64,000 nucleotides of DNA from Methanobrevibacter thaueri (GTDB lineage: Archaea > Methanobacteriota > Methanobacteria > Methanobacteriales > Methanobacteriaceae). Position 1 is the stretch's first letter. Every line of letters starts with the position of its first letter. The notes under the pieces were generated by a model. It was not told the origin of the DNA, made no database searches, and saw only the letters and a program-made list of their open reading frames with translations. Location: positions 97,738-161,737 of the forward strand of contig NZ_SUTJ01000005.1 in the NCBI RefSeq assembly GCF_015062915.1, read 5' to 3'. A program made the position numbers and the translations under genes. Shown here piece after piece: positions 17,941-27,665 of this stretch.

Positions 17941-19185
17941 TCACTCCGGTGCTACAATTCTACCTTCAATCGCTGATGCTGCTGCAACAGCTGCTGAGGA
18001 CAGGTACACTTTACCGTCAGGAGATCCTTGTCTTCCTTTAAAGTTTCTGTTAGATGTTGATAGGCTTACCTCTCCAGGTCCGATTATTCCGGTATGCCCT
18101 CCAAGACAAGGTCCGCAACAAGGAGCTGATACGAGTGCTCCTGCATCTACAAATATCTTAAGCAATCCTTCATCTAACGCCTTTGAATAAACTTCCTTGG
18201 ATGCCGGTATGACTAGCATTCTGGTGCCGTCAGCCACTTTATTTCCTTTCAATATCTTTGCGGCATCCCTAAGGTCGCTAAGTCTTCCGTTAGTGCATGA
18301 ACCTAAAAACACCTGGTCGATTTCCACGTCAACCTCACTTACCGGCTTAACGTTGTCCACATTGTGAGGACAGGCTATTTGCGGCTCAAGGTCACTAACA
18401 TCAATATCAATAATATTAAGAGAGGATGAGTCCAAATCAGTCTTAAATACCTTATATGGCTTATTACTGCGTTTTTCAACATAGTCGATGGTCTTCTGGT
18501 CAGGTTCCACCAGACCGGTCTTTCCGCCCATCTCAATTGCCATATTGCACAATACCATACGGTCTGAAACGCTCATGTCGCTGATGGTCTCGCCTGCAAA
18601 CTCACATGCCTTATAGGTTGAGCCGTCAGCACCCACCTGGCCGATGATATGTAGAATAACATCCTTTGCATAAACGTTATCCTTAAGCTGGCCGGTTACG
18701 TTGAACCTGTTTGTTTCAGGCACCTTGAACCATAGGTTTCCTTCAGCGAAAACCATGGCCATATCGGTTGAGCCGATACCGGTTGCAAATGCTCCCCATG
18801 CTCCATGAGTGCAAGTGTGTGAATCTGCACCTACAATGACATCTCCAGGCACTACATGGCCCTTTTCGGGGAGTATCTGATGACACACTCCTGCATTGAC
18901 ATCATAAAAATTCTCGATTCCCTGTTCCTTTACAAACTCTCTCATCAGTATATGGTTGTTAGCTGAATCGATGGAGTCGGCTGGAACCTGGTGGTCGAAT
19001 GGAATGACGATTTTCGATGGATCCCAGACTTTTTCAGCTCCAATTTTTTCAAATGATTGTACTGAAAGAGGTCCAGTTAAATCGTGAGTCATTGCTATAT
19101 CAATATTTGCTATAATAATATCTCCAGCTTCAACTTCATCTTTTCCAGAAGCTCTAGCTAATATTTTTTCAGAAATTGTTGGCAT
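17941..19185 (-). CDS. leuC: 3-isopropylmalate dehydratase (or homoaconitase) large subunit
   Basis: [59 protein letters not shown]. Confidence 0.9.
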   Translation of the reverse strand: MPTISEKILARASGKDEVEAGDIIIANIDIAMTHDLTGPLSVQSFEKIGAEKVWDPSKIVIPFDHQVPADSIDSANNHILMREFVKEQGIENFYDVNAGVCHQILPEKGHVVPGDVIVGADSHTCTHGAWGAFATGIGSTDMAMVFAEGNLWFKVPETNRFNVTGQLKDNVYAKDVILHIIGQVGADGSTYKACEFAGETISDMSVSDRMVLCNMAIEMGGKTGLVEPDQKTIDYVEKRSNKPYKVFKTDLDSSSLNIIDIDVSDLEPQIACPHNVDNVKPVSEVDVEIDQVFLGSCTNGRLSDLRDAAKILKGNKVADGTRMLVIPASKEVYSKALDEGLLKIFVDAGALVSAPCCGPCLGGHTGIIGPGEVSLSTSNRNFKGRQGSPDGKVYLSSAAVAAASAIEGRIVAPE

Positions 19186-19275
19186 ATTTTAAACCTCTTA
19201 ATAATGATAAATGTTTATGTTTCACAATATATATAAATTCTTTTTAATGAACACTATTTTTAATATTTATATATA

Positions 19276-20508
19276 ATGTTCAACAAAATACTACTCATGA
19301 GCAACTCATTTTTTAAAAGATTAAAAAAAGAAGAAGAGCCTCCTGTAATAGAGGAGCAGACTCCTGTCTGGCAAGATAGGATTTTTTGGGTTTCAACATT
19401 GCAAAAAATAGCGTATCCTGTCATCAACAATCTTGCTAAGGGTTCACTTAGGAAAAACATGCCTTTCGAATCCAAAAGCGGCGAGGGACAGAAATTCGTA
19501 TATCTTGAAGCTTTTGCTCGTGTTTTTAATGGAATCGCACCTTGGCTGGAACTGGGTGTGGATGCCTCAGATGAAGGTAATGTTAGAGGCAAGTATATTA
19601 AATTGACATTAAAGGCCATTTCAAACGCTGTCAATCCAAACAATAACGATTACATTCTTGTTGTGGAACCTAAACAATCTTTAGTTGATGTTGCTTTATT
19701 TGCTCAAGGATTACTCAGGGCCAAAAAACAGATATGGCTTAACTTGCCTATGGATGTTCAGGCAAGAATCATTCGTGAACTTAAAAATACTAGAATAATC
19801 GCCCCTTACGAGAATCATTGGCTATTGTTTACTTCAATGATTGAAGCCGCATTACTTGAATTCACAGGGGAATGCGATAGGGAAAGACTGACCTATGCAA
19901 TTTCCAAATTCAGAGACGAGTTCTATGTTGGAGATGCGGTATATTCAAACGGTGATGAGTTTGATGTGGGTTATTTCAACAGTCTAGTCATTCATCCGAT
20001 GCTTAACGACATTCTTGCGGTAATGAGAAAATACGGCCTTCAGGAAGGCGAGTTTCTTGATGTTCAGCTCATGAGATCCTCAAGGTTATCCTCACAGCTT
20101 GAAAGGATGATTTCACCTGACGGAACATATCCGTTGCTTGGAAAATCATTGGCTTACCGTTGCGGTGTTTTCCATTTGCTTTCACAGGCCGCATTGCTTA
20201 AGATATTGCCAAGAAACATAAGTCCCGCTCAAGTCAGAAGCGCACTTACAAAAGTCATTCAAAGACAGTTCACAGGCAATCAGAACTTCAGCAGTGACGG
20301 ATGGTTAATATGCGGTTTAAACGCTTCACAAATGGACATGTGTGAAAAAGATATGAACACTGGTAGTATTTACGCATGCTGTGCAGTGTTTTTAGCGTTA
20401 GGCCTTGCACCAGAGGACATATTTTGGAAAAGTCCATCTGCTGAATGGAGTAGTCTTAAAGCATGGAACGGCCATCAAATACAACCAGACCAATCAATCA
20501 ATTTTTAA
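19276..20508 (+). CDS. DUF2264-domain protein
   Basis: YLEAFARVFNGIAPWLELG, YENHWLLFTSMIEAALL, SRLSSQLERMISPDGTYPLLGKSLAYRCGVFHLLSQAAL. Confidence 0.75.
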   Translation: MFNKILLMSNSFFKRLKKEEEPPVIEEQTPVWQDRIFWVSTLQKIAYPVINNLAKGSLRKNMPFESKSGEGQKFVYLEAFARVFNGIAPWLELGVDASDEGNVRGKYIKLTLKAISNAVNPNNNDYILVVEPKQSLVDVALFAQGLLRAKKQIWLNLPMDVQARIIRELKNTRIIAPYENHWLLFTSMIEAALLEFTGECDRERLTYAISKFRDEFYVGDAVYSNGDEFDVGYFNSLVIHPMLNDILAVMRKYGLQEGEFLDVQLMRSSRLSSQLERMISPDGTYPLLGKSLAYRCGVFHLLSQAALLKILPRNISPAQVRSALTKVIQRQFTGNQNFSSDGWLICGLNASQMDMCEKDMNTGSIYACCAVFLALGLAPEDIFWKSPSAEWSSLKAWNGHQIQPDQSINF

Positions 20509-21749
20509 TTCAATTTGTATAAGTTCCCGTAATTAAACAGTTTAATTTCATCTGGAACTTCTTTTATTATATTTTTAGTGTCGAATATCACCGGTTCAGT
20601 CATATTTTCAGTTATATAATCATAATCCAGGTGCTTGAACTCATTGTGATCGCACAATACCAGAATCAGGTCGGCATCCTTTACGGCCTCATTGAAGCTT
20701 ACAAAATTCGGATTTTCAATGTGAGGGTCATGGATTGCGATTTCATAATTTGTGCTTAATTTTGCAATTATCTCATAAGCGGGACTTTCCCTGTCATCAC
20801 CGGTATTTCCCTTATAAGAGACTCCGAACACGGCAATTTTACCTTTTGAAATTATTTTAGCAACATTCTCGCACACGAAATCAGGCATTGAGTTGTTTGT
20901 GTCACGTGCCAGCTTGATTATCTTGGCGGTTTCAGGGGCCTTAGCGTAAATGAAGTACGGGTCGATTGCAAGGCAATGTCCGCCCACTCCAGGTCCCGGT
21001 GAGTGCAGGTTGACTCTAGGATGCTTGTTGGCCATTTCAATAACGTCAAGTGCATTGACGCCTATTTCTGCACATATCTTTGCAAGTTCATTAGCAAGGG
21101 CGATATTTACGTCTCTGAATGTGTTTTCCATACATTTTGAAAGCTCAGCGGTCTTGGCTTCTGTAAGCATCAAGTCCCCTTCAACGAACTGGCCATACAC
21201 TTCACTTGCCTTAACGGCACATTCAGGTGTTATTCCACCGATAATGCGGTCGTTGTGAATAAGTTCCTCAATTATTCTTCCAGGAAGCACCCTTTCAGGG
21301 CAATGTGCAAGGTACAAATCCTCACCGATTGTGAATCCGGCTTTTTCAAAAATAGGTTTAATTGTCTCATCAGTTGACATTGGAGCTATTGTGGATTCGA
21401 TAATGACGGTGTTTCCCTTTTCAAGATAAGGGATTATGGTCTCGCATGCATTAATCACATAGCTTAAATCGCAACTGTAGTTTTCAACAATGTAAGGGGT
21501 CGGTACTGTAATTATGAAGGCGTCTGCTTTTTCAGGGGTCAGTGAAGCCTTGTATACTTTGTGATCTACTGCATTTTTGATGATGTCGCTTATTCCAGGT
21601 TCTTCAATGTGAATGATTCCCTTATTTAAGTTTTCTACAATTTTTTCGTTTATGTCTACTCCAACAACTTCGCAATGGTGTCTTGTGAACAATGCCGCTG
21701 TCGGAAGCCCAATATAACCTTGACCCATGATACATATCTTCATAATCAC
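20505..21749 (-). CDS. wecC: UDP-N-acetyl-D-mannosamine dehydrogenase-type nucleotide-sugar dehydrogenase
   Basis: GQGYIGLPTAALF, VPTPY, CPERVLPGRIIEEL, GPGVGGHCLAIDPYF, GVSYKGNTGDDRESPA. Confidence 0.88.
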   Translation of the reverse strand: MIMKICIMGQGYIGLPTAALFTRHHCEVVGVDINEKIVENLNKGIIHIEEPGISDIIKNAVDHKVYKASLTPEKADAFIITVPTPYIVENYSCDLSYVINACETIIPYLEKGNTVIIESTIAPMSTDETIKPIFEKAGFTIGEDLYLAHCPERVLPGRIIEELIHNDRIIGGITPECAVKASEVYGQFVEGDLMLTEAKTAELSKCMENTFRDVNIALANELAKICAEIGVNALDVIEMANKHPRVNLHSPGPGVGGHCLAIDPYFIYAKAPETAKIIKLARDTNNSMPDFVCENVAKIISKGKIAVFGVSYKGNTGDDRESPAYEIIAKLSTNYEIAIHDPHIENPNFVSFNEAVKDADLILVLCDHNEFKHLDYDYITENMTEPVIFDTKNIIKEVPDEIKLFNYGNLYKLN

Positions 21750-21810
21750 GTCTCCCTTCTTTTTATATATTAAGTTTAATATATATTTAAACTAATAATT
21801 AAAGTTTTAA

Positions 21811-22659
21811 GTGATTATTATGAAGATTTTAATTACAGGTTCCAATGGAATGTTGGGTCATGACCTGATAGAGGCCTTAGGGGATAGTCATGAATTGGTC
21901 CTGACCACTTCCAAAACCCTTGACATAACCGACAGGGACAGCGTTGCCGATTTCATTCTCGATTCAAAACCGGACATTGTCATTAATTCGGCCGCCTATA
22001 CCGATGTTGACGGATGTGAAAGCAATCCTGACTTGGCCTACAGTGTCAACGGCGAAGGGGTCAAGAACCTGGCATTGGCATGCAGGCAAGTTGATTGTCC
22101 ATTGGTGCACATAAGCACAGATTATGTTTTCAACGGCGTCAGTGACCGTCCATGGGTCGAGGACGACGAGATTGGTCCAATCAGCGTTTACGGAAAAAGC
22201 AAGCTCATGGGAGAGGAGTACATTCAGGAAATCCTGGACAAGTACTTTATCGTAAGGACAGCCTGGCTTTATGGTATTAACGGACGAAATTTCCCAAGAA
22301 CAATGCTTGAATTGGCAGAGAACCATTCACAAATCACAGTAGTATATGATGAGGTCGGAACCCCAACATATACTCCCGATTTGGCTTATGGTATCAGTCA
22401 GCTGATTGAAAGCGAAAAGTATGGAATTTATCATTTAACCAACTCCGGAAATTGCTCCTGGTGTGAATTTGCAAGATACATTTTCGAGATAGCGGACAGG
22501 GATGTTGAAGTCATACCTGTGACAGCATCCGAATTTGCAAGACCGGCACCAAGACCAAGCTATTCAGTTTTGGAAAATAAAAATTGGATTGAAAACGGAT
22601 TTGAACCATTAAGAGATTATAAAGAAGCCATAAAAGAATATATTGAGTTGATAAAATGA
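21811..22659 (+). CDS. rfbD: dTDP-4-dehydrorhamnose reductase
   Basis: ITGSNGMLGHDLIEAL, NSAAYTDVDGCESNPDLAY, HISTDYVFNG, YGKSKLMGE. Confidence 0.92.
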   Translation: MIIMKILITGSNGMLGHDLIEALGDSHELVLTTSKTLDITDRDSVADFILDSKPDIVINSAAYTDVDGCESNPDLAYSVNGEGVKNLALACRQVDCPLVHISTDYVFNGVSDRPWVEDDEIGPISVYGKSKLMGEEYIQEILDKYFIVRTAWLYGINGRNFPRTMLELAENHSQITVVYDEVGTPTYTPDLAYGISQLIESEKYGIYHLTNSGNCSWCEFARYIFEIADRDVEVIPVTASEFARPAPRPSYSVLENKNWIENGFEPLRDYKEAIKEYIELIK

Positions 22660-23105
22660 ATAGGAAATTTGTTTTTCTCATCGCATTGATCGTTGCTCTT
22701 GTCAGCATTTCAGCAGTAAGTGCCGGATTTCTGGATTTTCTAGGCCTGGGCGGCAGTAGCAATGACGTTAAAGTGGTGGAAGATGGAGAGTACTGTACTG
22801 TTGATGAGGTATCAGCATACATTAAGGAATTTCACAAGCTTCCAAGCAATTACATAACTAAAAAGGAAGCCCAAAGCCTTGGCTGGTATGGGGGACCGCT
22901 TAAGAAATATGCACCCGGCAAAAGCATAGGTGGAGACACTTTCACCAACAGGCAACACATATTGCCTGACAGTGATTCCAAATACATAGAATGTGACATT
23001 AACGCCAATGGAACCAGCCGTGGAGCTGAAAGGATTGTATATAATACCGGTGATTTCAAGGTTTACTACACCGCTGATCACTATGACACATTCAAAGAGG
23101 TTTGA
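22656..23105 (+). CDS. Secreted barnase-family ribonuclease (putative toxin)
   Basis: Signal peptide MNRKFVFLIALIVALVSISAVSA; DEVSAYIKEFHKLPSNYITKKEAQSLGW...APGKSIGGDTFTNRQHILP...YIECDINANGTSRGAERIVYNTGDFKVYYTADHYDTFKEV parallels barnase throughout, including Glu, Arg and His active-site positions. Confidence 0.93.
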   Translation: MNRKFVFLIALIVALVSISAVSAGFLDFLGLGGSSNDVKVVEDGEYCTVDEVSAYIKEFHKLPSNYITKKEAQSLGWYGGPLKKYAPGKSIGGDTFTNRQHILPDSDSKYIECDINANGTSRGAERIVYNTGDFKVYYTADHYDTFKEV

Positions 23106-23107
23106 TT

Positions 23108-23335
23108 ATGCAATTGGATGGCAAGATGATTAAGGAAAACGGGCACGACTATCTTATGGAAGCATTGGAACTGCCGGACTATTACGGTAAGAATCTGGAT
23201 GCATTGTATGATTGCCTATGTGAAATCGAATGTGAAATCGAATTGGTTAATGCGGAAGGTGTTGACGAGGACATTATCGCCACATTTATTGACGCCGCAG
23301 ATGAAAATGAATATTTAACATTTAAGATAATATAA
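23108..23335 (+). CDS. Barstar-family ribonuclease inhibitor (immunity protein)
   Basis: LELPDYYGKNLDALYDCLCEIECEIELVNAEG parallels barstar [32 protein letters not shown]; follows the barnase-like gene directly (ORF track start 23102; ATG at 23108). Confidence 0.92.
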   Translation: MQLDGKMIKENGHDYLMEALELPDYYGKNLDALYDCLCEIECEIELVNAEGVDEDIIATFIDAADENEYLTFKII

Positions 23336-23352
23336 TTAAATAGTGATTTATT

Positions 23353-24219
23353 ATGAAAGGAATTGTTTTAGCAGGGGGTTCAGGAACCCGCTTATACCCG
23401 ATTACAAAGGCGGTTTCAAAACAGTTGCTCCCACTTTATGATAAGCCAATGATTTATTATCCTATTTCAGTCTTGATGCTTGCTGGAATCAAGGAAATAT
23501 TAATTATATCCACTCCTAGGGACTTGCCAATGTATAAGGATTTGCTGGGTGACGGATCAAGTTTGGGAATCAAATTCGAATATGCAGTTCAGCAAAATCC
23601 GAACGGCCTTGCAGAGGCATTCATAATCGGTGAGGATTTCATCGGGGACGACAATGTTGCCCTGATTCTTGGAGACAATATCTTCCATGGGCACAGGTTC
23701 ACTGAAATCCTTGAAAGGGCAACCTCTTTAGAGGAAGGGGCTGTGATATTCGGATATTACACCAACAACCCAGAGGCTTTTGGAGTAGTTGAGTTTGATG
23801 ACGACTGGAACGTATTATCCATTGAGGAAAAACCTGAAAATCCAAAATCAAACTACATCGTTCCGGGATTGTACTTCTATGACAATGACGTTGTCGAGAT
23901 TGCCAAAAACGTCAAGCCGTCCGACAGGGGCGAGGTTGAAATCACCTCCGTCAATGAGGAATACTTGAATCGTGGAAAATTAAAAGTAGAACTTCTGGGT
24001 CGTGGAATGGCATGGCTTGACACAGGAACCCATGGGGGGCTTTTGGAAGCGTCAAATTTCATCGAAACCATTCAGAAAAGACAAGGGTTATACATAGCCT
24101 GTCTTGAGGAAATCGCATACCGCAAGGGATACATTAACGAGGAACAATTATTGAAAACAGCTGAAGAGCTTAAAAAGACTGATTATGGAGAATACTTATT
24201 TAAATTAGCAAAAAGATGA
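23353..24219 (+). CDS. rfbA: Glucose-1-phosphate thymidylyltransferase
   Basis: [53 protein letters not shown]. Confidence 0.96.
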   Translation: MKGIVLAGGSGTRLYPITKAVSKQLLPLYDKPMIYYPISVLMLAGIKEILIISTPRDLPMYKDLLGDGSSLGIKFEYAVQQNPNGLAEAFIIGEDFIGDDNVALILGDNIFHGHRFTEILERATSLEEGAVIFGYYTNNPEAFGVVEFDDDWNVLSIEEKPENPKSNYIVPGLYFYDNDVVEIAKNVKPSDRGEVEITSVNEEYLNRGKLKVELLGRGMAWLDTGTHGGLLEASNFIETIQKRQGLYIACLEEIAYRKGYINEEQLLKTAEELKKTDYGEYLFKLAKR

Positions 24220-24782
24220 TTACTATGGGAAAGTTCAAGTTCACAGAAACCGGCATTGAAGGAATGTTTGTTGTTGAGCCTACAGTTTTTGAGGACAACA
24301 GAGGATACTTTATGGAGACCTTCCAGGAAAACGACTTTAAGGAGGCAGGCCATGACTTGAAGTTCGTTCAGGACAACCAGTCAAAATCATCAAAAGGAGT
24401 TTTAAGAGGACTTCACTTGCAGTTAAACTACCCTCAGGGCAAATTGGTCCGTGTAATCAAGGGAGAAGTCTTCGATGTTGGAGTGGATCTTAGAGGAGAT
24501 TCACCGACCTACGGCAAATGGTACGGTGAAATATTGTCAGAGGACAACAAAAAGCAATTATACATTCCCCCAAAATTCGCACACGGATTTCTCGTATTGT
24601 CAGATGAGGCAGAATTCCTATATAAGTGCACTGAATTCTACCATGGTGATGATGAAAGCGGAATAATGTGGAATGATGAGGACATAGCTATCGATTGGCC
24701 GTTGGACGGCATTGATGAGATTATCCTGTCAGACAAGGATAAGGAATGGAAATCATTCAAGGAAGCTCAAATTAAATATTAG
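24216..24782 (+). CDS. rfbC: dTDP-4-dehydrorhamnose 3,5-epimerase
   Basis: [62 protein letters not shown]. Confidence 0.95.
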   Translation: MITMGKFKFTETGIEGMFVVEPTVFEDNRGYFMETFQENDFKEAGHDLKFVQDNQSKSSKGVLRGLHLQLNYPQGKLVRVIKGEVFDVGVDLRGDSPTYGKWYGEILSEDNKKQLYIPPKFAHGFLVLSDEAEFLYKCTEFYHGDDESGIMWNDEDIAIDWPLDGIDEIILSDKDKEWKSFKEAQIKY

Positions 24783-24789
24783 TGATATT

Positions 24790-25797
24790 ATGACAAACAT
24801 TTTAGTTACAGGTGGAGCAGGATTCATAGGAAGCAATTTCGTCAGGTATATGGTTAACAAGTACTCAGATTACCATATAATAAACCTTGACGCCTTGACT
24901 TACTGCGGAAACCTTGAAAACCTTACAGACATTGAGGATAATGACAACTACTCCTTTGTCAAGGGAGACATCAGGGATAAGGAAATCGTCGACGAATTGG
25001 TTGGCAAATGCGATTATGTTATAAACTTTGCAGCTGAAAGCCATGTCGACAGAAGCATTGAAGATCCGGAAATCTTCATAAAGTCAAACGTGCTGGGCAC
25101 ACAGGTGCTTCTAAACGCCGCTAAGGAGCATGGAGTTGAAAAATACATTCAGATATCAACAGATGAGGTTTACGGTACATTGGGAAAGACAGGATTCTTT
25201 ACAGAAACCACTCCCCTTCAACCTAACAGTCCCTATTCAGCTTCAAAGGCCGGCGGTGACTTGATTACAAGGGCATACGGCGAAACATTCGGCCTTCCTA
25301 TAAACATTACCAGATGCTCAAATAACTATGGACCTTACCAGTTTCCTGAAAAACTGATTCCGTTAATGATTTCAAACGCATTGGAAGGCAAAAAACTGCC
25401 TATCTACGGTGACGGTAAGAATATCCGTGACTGGCTTCATGTCTATGACCACTGTCAGGCAATAGACCTTGTTCTGCATGAGGGAAAACTTGGTGAAGTC
25501 TACAACATAGGCGGAAACAATGAAAAGGAAAACATCTACATTGTGAAACTTATCTTGGAGGAACTCGGCAAGGATGAATCCTTGATTGAATTCGTAACCG
25601 ATCGTTTAGGTCATGACAGACGCTACGCAATCGATTCAACCAAAATCCAGGATGAATTGGGATGGGCTCCTAAATACACATTTGAGGTCGGCATTAAAGA
25701 AACCATCCAATGGTATCTTGACAATCAGGCCTGGACCGAACAGGTCAAAAGCGGCCAGTATCAGGAGTATTATGAGAAGATGTATTCCAACAGGTAA
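24790..25797 (+). CDS. rfbB: dTDP-glucose 4,6-dehydratase
   Basis: MTNILVTGGAGFIGSNFVRYM, NFAAESHVDRSIEDP, STDEVYGTLG, SPYSASKAGGD; true ATG at 24790, internal to the supplied ORF. Confidence 0.95.
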   Translation: MTNILVTGGAGFIGSNFVRYMVNKYSDYHIINLDALTYCGNLENLTDIEDNDNYSFVKGDIRDKEIVDELVGKCDYVINFAAESHVDRSIEDPEIFIKSNVLGTQVLLNAAKEHGVEKYIQISTDEVYGTLGKTGFFTETTPLQPNSPYSASKAGGDLITRAYGETFGLPINITRCSNNYGPYQFPEKLIPLMISNALEGKKLPIYGDGKNIRDWLHVYDHCQAIDLVLHEGKLGEVYNIGGNNEKENIYIVKLILEELGKDESLIEFVTDRLGHDRRYAIDSTKIQDELGWAPKYTFEVGIKETIQWYLDNQAWTEQVKSGQYQEYYEKMYSNR

Positions 25798-26006
25798 GAT
25801 TTACACTTGAAATATATCTCTTTATTTAAAAATTATTTATTTTTTTTACTATTTTTTCCTTTTTTGTTCAATTATTATTCGTTATATTAGCAACAATTAA
25901 TTATCATTCAATTTATAAATCAAAAATATTGTACATTTTAATGATAGTTTTATATATTATAATCCATTAATATTTATTATTAATAATTTATTTTTATTAA
26001 TGGGAA

Positions 26007-26285
26007 ATGGTGATTGGGATGTTGGAACAATATTTACCTTTTGTGGGTTTGATTATTTTTGGAAATATTGAAAACTTAGTTTTATCTTCACAAGGTGTTG
26101 TAGCTGGCGTAAATCCTATTAAACTAGGAATTGCAAGTATTTTGGCTGTTTCAATGTGGTTAATTGTTGGAACTTTTGGAACTCAAATATTAATTGATTA
26201 TTCTGCTTTCATCGAGTGTATTGGTGGTTTAGCCATTGTTATTTTAGGCGCTCAGGCAATGATTACATCTATTAGAGGCGAATAG
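26007..26285 (+). CDS. Half-size TerC-like integral membrane protein, copy 1
   Basis: About 92 aa, about 3 TM; GLIIFGNIENLVLSSQGVVAGVNPIKLG...CIGGLAIVILGAQAM; paralogous to the next ORF. Confidence 0.6.
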   Translation: MVIGMLEQYLPFVGLIIFGNIENLVLSSQGVVAGVNPIKLGIASILAVSMWLIVGTFGTQILIDYSAFIECIGGLAIVILGAQAMITSIRGE

Positions 26286-26287
26286 TT

Positions 26288-26566
26288 ATGGGTGCTGAAT
26301 TAAAACAGTTTTTAGGATTAATTATTTTTGGAAATATTGAAAACCTGATTCTTGCAGCTCAAGGTGTGGCGGCTCATGTCAATCCAGTAGGTTTAGCCGG
26401 TTTGAGCTTAATCGCAGTTGTTTGCTGGCTATTGATTGGTACATTTGCAACAAAAGCGGCAATGAAATACGCCAGAGTCATTAACTTTATAGGTGGTCTT
26501 GCAATTTTCATTTTAGGTATCCAATCAATATTGGGAGCTATTCCGGGAATGTTAAAATTTTTCTAG
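26288..26566 (+). CDS. Half-size TerC-like integral membrane protein, copy 2
   Basis: GLIIFGNIENLILAAQGVAAHVNPVGLAG...FIGGLAIFILGIQSIL; begins 2 nt after copy 1. Confidence 0.6.
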   Translation: MGAELKQFLGLIIFGNIENLILAAQGVAAHVNPVGLAGLSLIAVVCWLLIGTFATKAAMKYARVINFIGGLAIFILGIQSILGAIPGMLKFF

Positions 26567-26569
26567 TAG

Positions 26570-27655
26570 ATGAAAATGTCATATATAAAACATAAGGTCT
26601 ATGGATTACTATTTAAATTATTCCAATTCCGCAAAATAGATGAAAAATCAGTTTCCTTTATAATTGACTCTAAGGAGTCTTTTAAGGGAAATTTGGATTA
26701 TATTAAAAAGGAATTTGAAAAAAGAGGGGATTATGATTTCCACTTTTTTTACAAGGACAAATTATCCTTTGGAAGTTTTAAGAAACTCGCCTCATCTAAA
26801 TACGTTTTTTTAAATGATAACTTTTTCCCATTGGCATTTATGAGTTTTAAAGAGGAAACTCAGGTTGTACAGTTATGGCATGCTCCGGGAGCATCTAAAA
26901 AGTTTGGTGGAACCGTTGACGTTGAAAGCAGAGACATCCTTCAAAAAATTTCCAAAAACACCGACTGCCTGATTGTAACATCCGATAAGATTAAAAAGCA
27001 TTACAGTGAAGCATTCCAGATGCCTGAATCCAAAATCAAGGCATTGGGCCTTCCCCGCATGGATTATTATTTTGAAAATCATGATTTGGATAAATTGAAA
27101 GCGGAATTTTGTAAAAAATACGGTATTTCTCCAGATAAAAAGATTATTCTTTATGCTCCAACATTTCGCGATGAGGAGAAGTACAACAATGTTTTCAACT
27201 ATCTTGACATTGAGAAGTTCAACGAGTCACTTTCAGACGAGTATGTTCTGGCTTTAAGACTCCATCCCAAAATCAAGGACTTCTATAGTGACGATATCTC
27301 CTCAAAGGGAAAGTATGTTGATGTCAGTGGCTTTGAAAGCGAACAGGAATTGATGCTTTTAAGTGATGTCATGATTACGGATTATTCATCCATAATGATT
27401 GAATACGCTATTTTAAACAGGCCAATTGTATTCTTCACTTATGATCTTGACAGTTACCTGGCAAATGAGCGAGGATTCTATTATGATTTCAAGACAACTG
27501 TTCCGGGACCAATCGTCAAGACTTCAGACGAGTTGATTGACGTCATCAGCAATGGCGAGTTTGACAAGGGCAGAATTTCGGAATTTGTCAAGACACAATT
27601 TGATGAAATCGACGGTCAATCATCCAAGCGAGTCGTCGATTATCTTTTAAAATAA
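26570..27655 (+). CDS. CDP-glycerol glycerophosphotransferase family protein (TagB/TagF-like)
   Basis: VVQLWHAPGASKKFG, KALGLPRMDYYF, ILYAPTFRDEEKYN, LRLHPKI, SDVMITDYSSIMIEYAILNRPIVFFTYD. Confidence 0.88.
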   Translation: MKMSYIKHKVYGLLFKLFQFRKIDEKSVSFIIDSKESFKGNLDYIKKEFEKRGDYDFHFFYKDKLSFGSFKKLASSKYVFLNDNFFPLAFMSFKEETQVVQLWHAPGASKKFGGTVDVESRDILQKISKNTDCLIVTSDKIKKHYSEAFQMPESKIKALGLPRMDYYFENHDLDKLKAEFCKKYGISPDKKIILYAPTFRDEEKYNNVFNYLDIEKFNESLSDEYVLALRLHPKIKDFYSDDISSKGKYVDVSGFESEQELMLLSDVMITDYSSIMIEYAILNRPIVFFTYDLDSYLANERGFYYDFKTTVPGPIVKTSDELIDVISNGEFDKGRISEFVKTQFDEIDGQSSKRVVDYLLK

Positions 27656-27665
27656 TGGTGGTAAA

